64,000 nt of DNA from Sipunculus nudus (lineage: Eukaryota; Annelida; Sipuncula; Golfingiida; Sipunculidae). Positions 63,036-64,000 of this stretch are shown here, piece after piece; position 1 is the first letter of the stretch; the number at the start of each line of letters is the position of its first letter. The notes below the pieces were generated by a model. The model did no database searches, was not told where the DNA came from, and worked only from the letters and a program-made list of their open reading frames with translations. The position numbers were made by a program, and so were the translations under genes. The stretch spans positions 59,464,019 to 59,528,018 of the forward strand of contig CM049306.1 of the NCBI GenBank assembly GCA_026874595.1, given 5' to 3'.

Positions 63036-63699
63036 CTGTTCAGTGATTCAAACCATTAAAGTGACAAAGGTGAAAACATAACCTCCTTGGTAAAGTAATG
63101 GATTTTGGGGTGTTCACCTGCACACCCCAGAACTTTAATCTACTCCTTTAGATTCTATGTCAGTCAGAATTAATACCGACGTTTTACAGTTCTACAATAT
63201 GCAATTTAGAAAAAAAAAAGAAATTTAAAGATGTGTACACCAATGTGGGTGACATGACCTGGGCTTCTCTGATTTCCAAACATCAAGTTTATTTCATACT
63301 GAATTTCGATGAAGTCTAGGCGAGGTTTTAAATCGATGTGCGGTTTCAAAAAGAAGAAATACCGTACACAGTGAATTTGGAATTTCTAGTTTTTAGTCCA
63401 ACAATAGGTAGATATGTAACCTAGCTCGTAGACGCAAGAAACAGGTGCTATAAATGTTTTGTGTATGTCTACACTATGGTCCACAGCAGGGTACATGTGC
63501 AATGCATAAAAACTGCCCCCAGTCCCTGCATGGATGAGAAAACACAAAACAGAAGCTGGAAAAGAATTTTTTACCAGTAACCTGACAGTATATATTCATC
63601 TGTAATAATTTTCTGCTTACTTGCCTTGGGCACATAGGAATGTAAATGGCTGTTTTATTTTTACATATAATGTTTGTGTGCCACCTGTTTTCTTTACAG

Positions 63700-63774
63700 A
63701 AAATTGAAGAATAATGAAATCACCAAAGTGGAAAATACAGGTCTCTTTAAGAAGCTGAACAACCTGAGGATAGT
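63700..63774 (+). CDS. slit: Slit D3 LRR1 exon
   Basis: 75-bp exon, phase 2-2, acceptor TTCTTTACAG and donor GTGAGT. It is one codon longer than the other LRR exons, as expected because the first repeat of Slit D3 has 25 residues. The peptide KLKNNEITKVENTGLFKKL followed by NNLRIV matches the LRLNNNExxxLExTGxFKKL signature of D3. The reading frame leaves the window toward D3 LRR2. Confidence 0.97.
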
Positions 63775-64000
63775 GTGAGTGTTGCTGATTTATTATATTT
63801 TAAGGAGGTTTACAGGACTTCTGCGATTTTGATGGTCAGCATGAGCTGTTACTCGTGTTAGCCTTAGCTTTGTTCTCCTGTGGATTTGCACCCCTGCTTC
63901 ACTAACACATGGTAATATCTGTAATATGACAGCTACTAGTATGATGAGAGAGTAATTGACTATGACTGTTGGTGGAGATGCCGGGTTTATTTTTACTTTA
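63775..64000 (+). other. start of intron after D3 LRR1
   Basis: Intron sequence to the window edge; the next exon (D3 LRR2) is not reached. Confidence 0.85.

Larger units (their letters stand above)
61638..63699 (+). other. intron D3 LRRNT to LRR1
   Basis: 2.1-kb intron with a duplicated TA tract (61782-61898) and a degenerate 30-bp minisatellite (62641-63035). A GTGAAAACATAACCTCCTTGG fragment lies at 63070-63090. Confidence 0.85.
7524..63774 (+). other. slit: slit gene, central part (14 exons, spliced)
   Basis: Gene-level span of the visible exons. The joined exons encode D1 LRR3-LRR6 plus LRRCT, all of D2 (LRRNT, LRR1-5, LRRCT), and the start of D3 (LRRNT, LRR1). Slit is a large secreted extracellular-matrix glycoprotein with four LRR domains followed by EGF and laminin-G modules; it repels axons and migrating cells through Robo receptors. 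Repeat order, the Cys pattern of the flanking caps and the inter-domain linkers match animal Slit proteins as I know them. Eleven of the 14 exons are single LRRs: ten of 72 bp and one of 75 bp. All junctions have AG acceptors and GT donors, and phases match throughout. The 5' exons (signal peptide, LRRNT and LRR1-2 of D1) and everything after D3 LRR1 lie outside the window. Other LRR proteins are unlikely because the domain order and cap linkers are Slit-specific. Confidence 0.96.

Overview
The window is metazoan nuclear DNA: AT-rich, intron-rich, GT-AG spliced and full of microsatellites, minisatellites and decayed mobile elements. The only protein-coding gene I can support is an ortholog of slit, the secreted axon-guidance ligand of Robo receptors, on the + strand. 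Fourteen coding exons (7524 to 63774) encode leucine-rich-repeat (LRR) modules in exactly the order of animal Slit proteins. The repeat families and the CpG pattern fit a marine lophotrochozoan, perhaps a mollusc, but the species cannot be fixed from this sequence.

Layout. 1-7523 is the intron (or 5' region) upstream of the first visible exon; the signal peptide, first LRRNT and LRR1-2 of domain 1 are not seen and should lie 5' of the window. Domain 1 (D1): LRR3 (7524-7595), a 23.4-kb intron, LRR4 (31020-31091), LRR5 (32889-32960), LRR6 (34791-34862), LRRCT (35054-35217). Domain 2 (D2, the Robo-binding domain, complete): LRRNT (40533-40671), LRR1-5 (42639, 43231, 47015, 47547, 48255), LRRCT (48725-48888). 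A 12.6-kb intron follows, then domain 3 (D3) begins: LRRNT (61487-61637) and LRR1 (63700-63774). The gene continues past the window. Reading is open across all 14 exons, and intron phases agree at every junction.

Non-coding content. The introns hold a 45-bp minisatellite with a 490-bp higher-order duplication (14.86-16.68 kb), weaker minisatellites at 19.8-20.2 and 62.6-63.0 kb, a hairpin-ended 608-bp MITE-like element (20907-21514), tRNA-derived SINE-like copies, a possible solo LTR (2.6-3.4 kb), and several repeat families present in two orientations.

The points most worth a second look are: (1) a sharp fall in CpG density near 39.5 kb, inside the intron between D1 and D2, suggesting a germline gene-body-methylation boundary within slit; (2) a decayed tandem copy of the 5' part of the D3 LRRNT exon just upstream of the real one; (3) the modular phase arrangement, in which every LRR exon is a phase 2-2 cassette and all of D2 is a phase 1-1 cassette. 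I found no convincing second protein gene, no canonical tRNA or rRNA gene and no CRISPR array.
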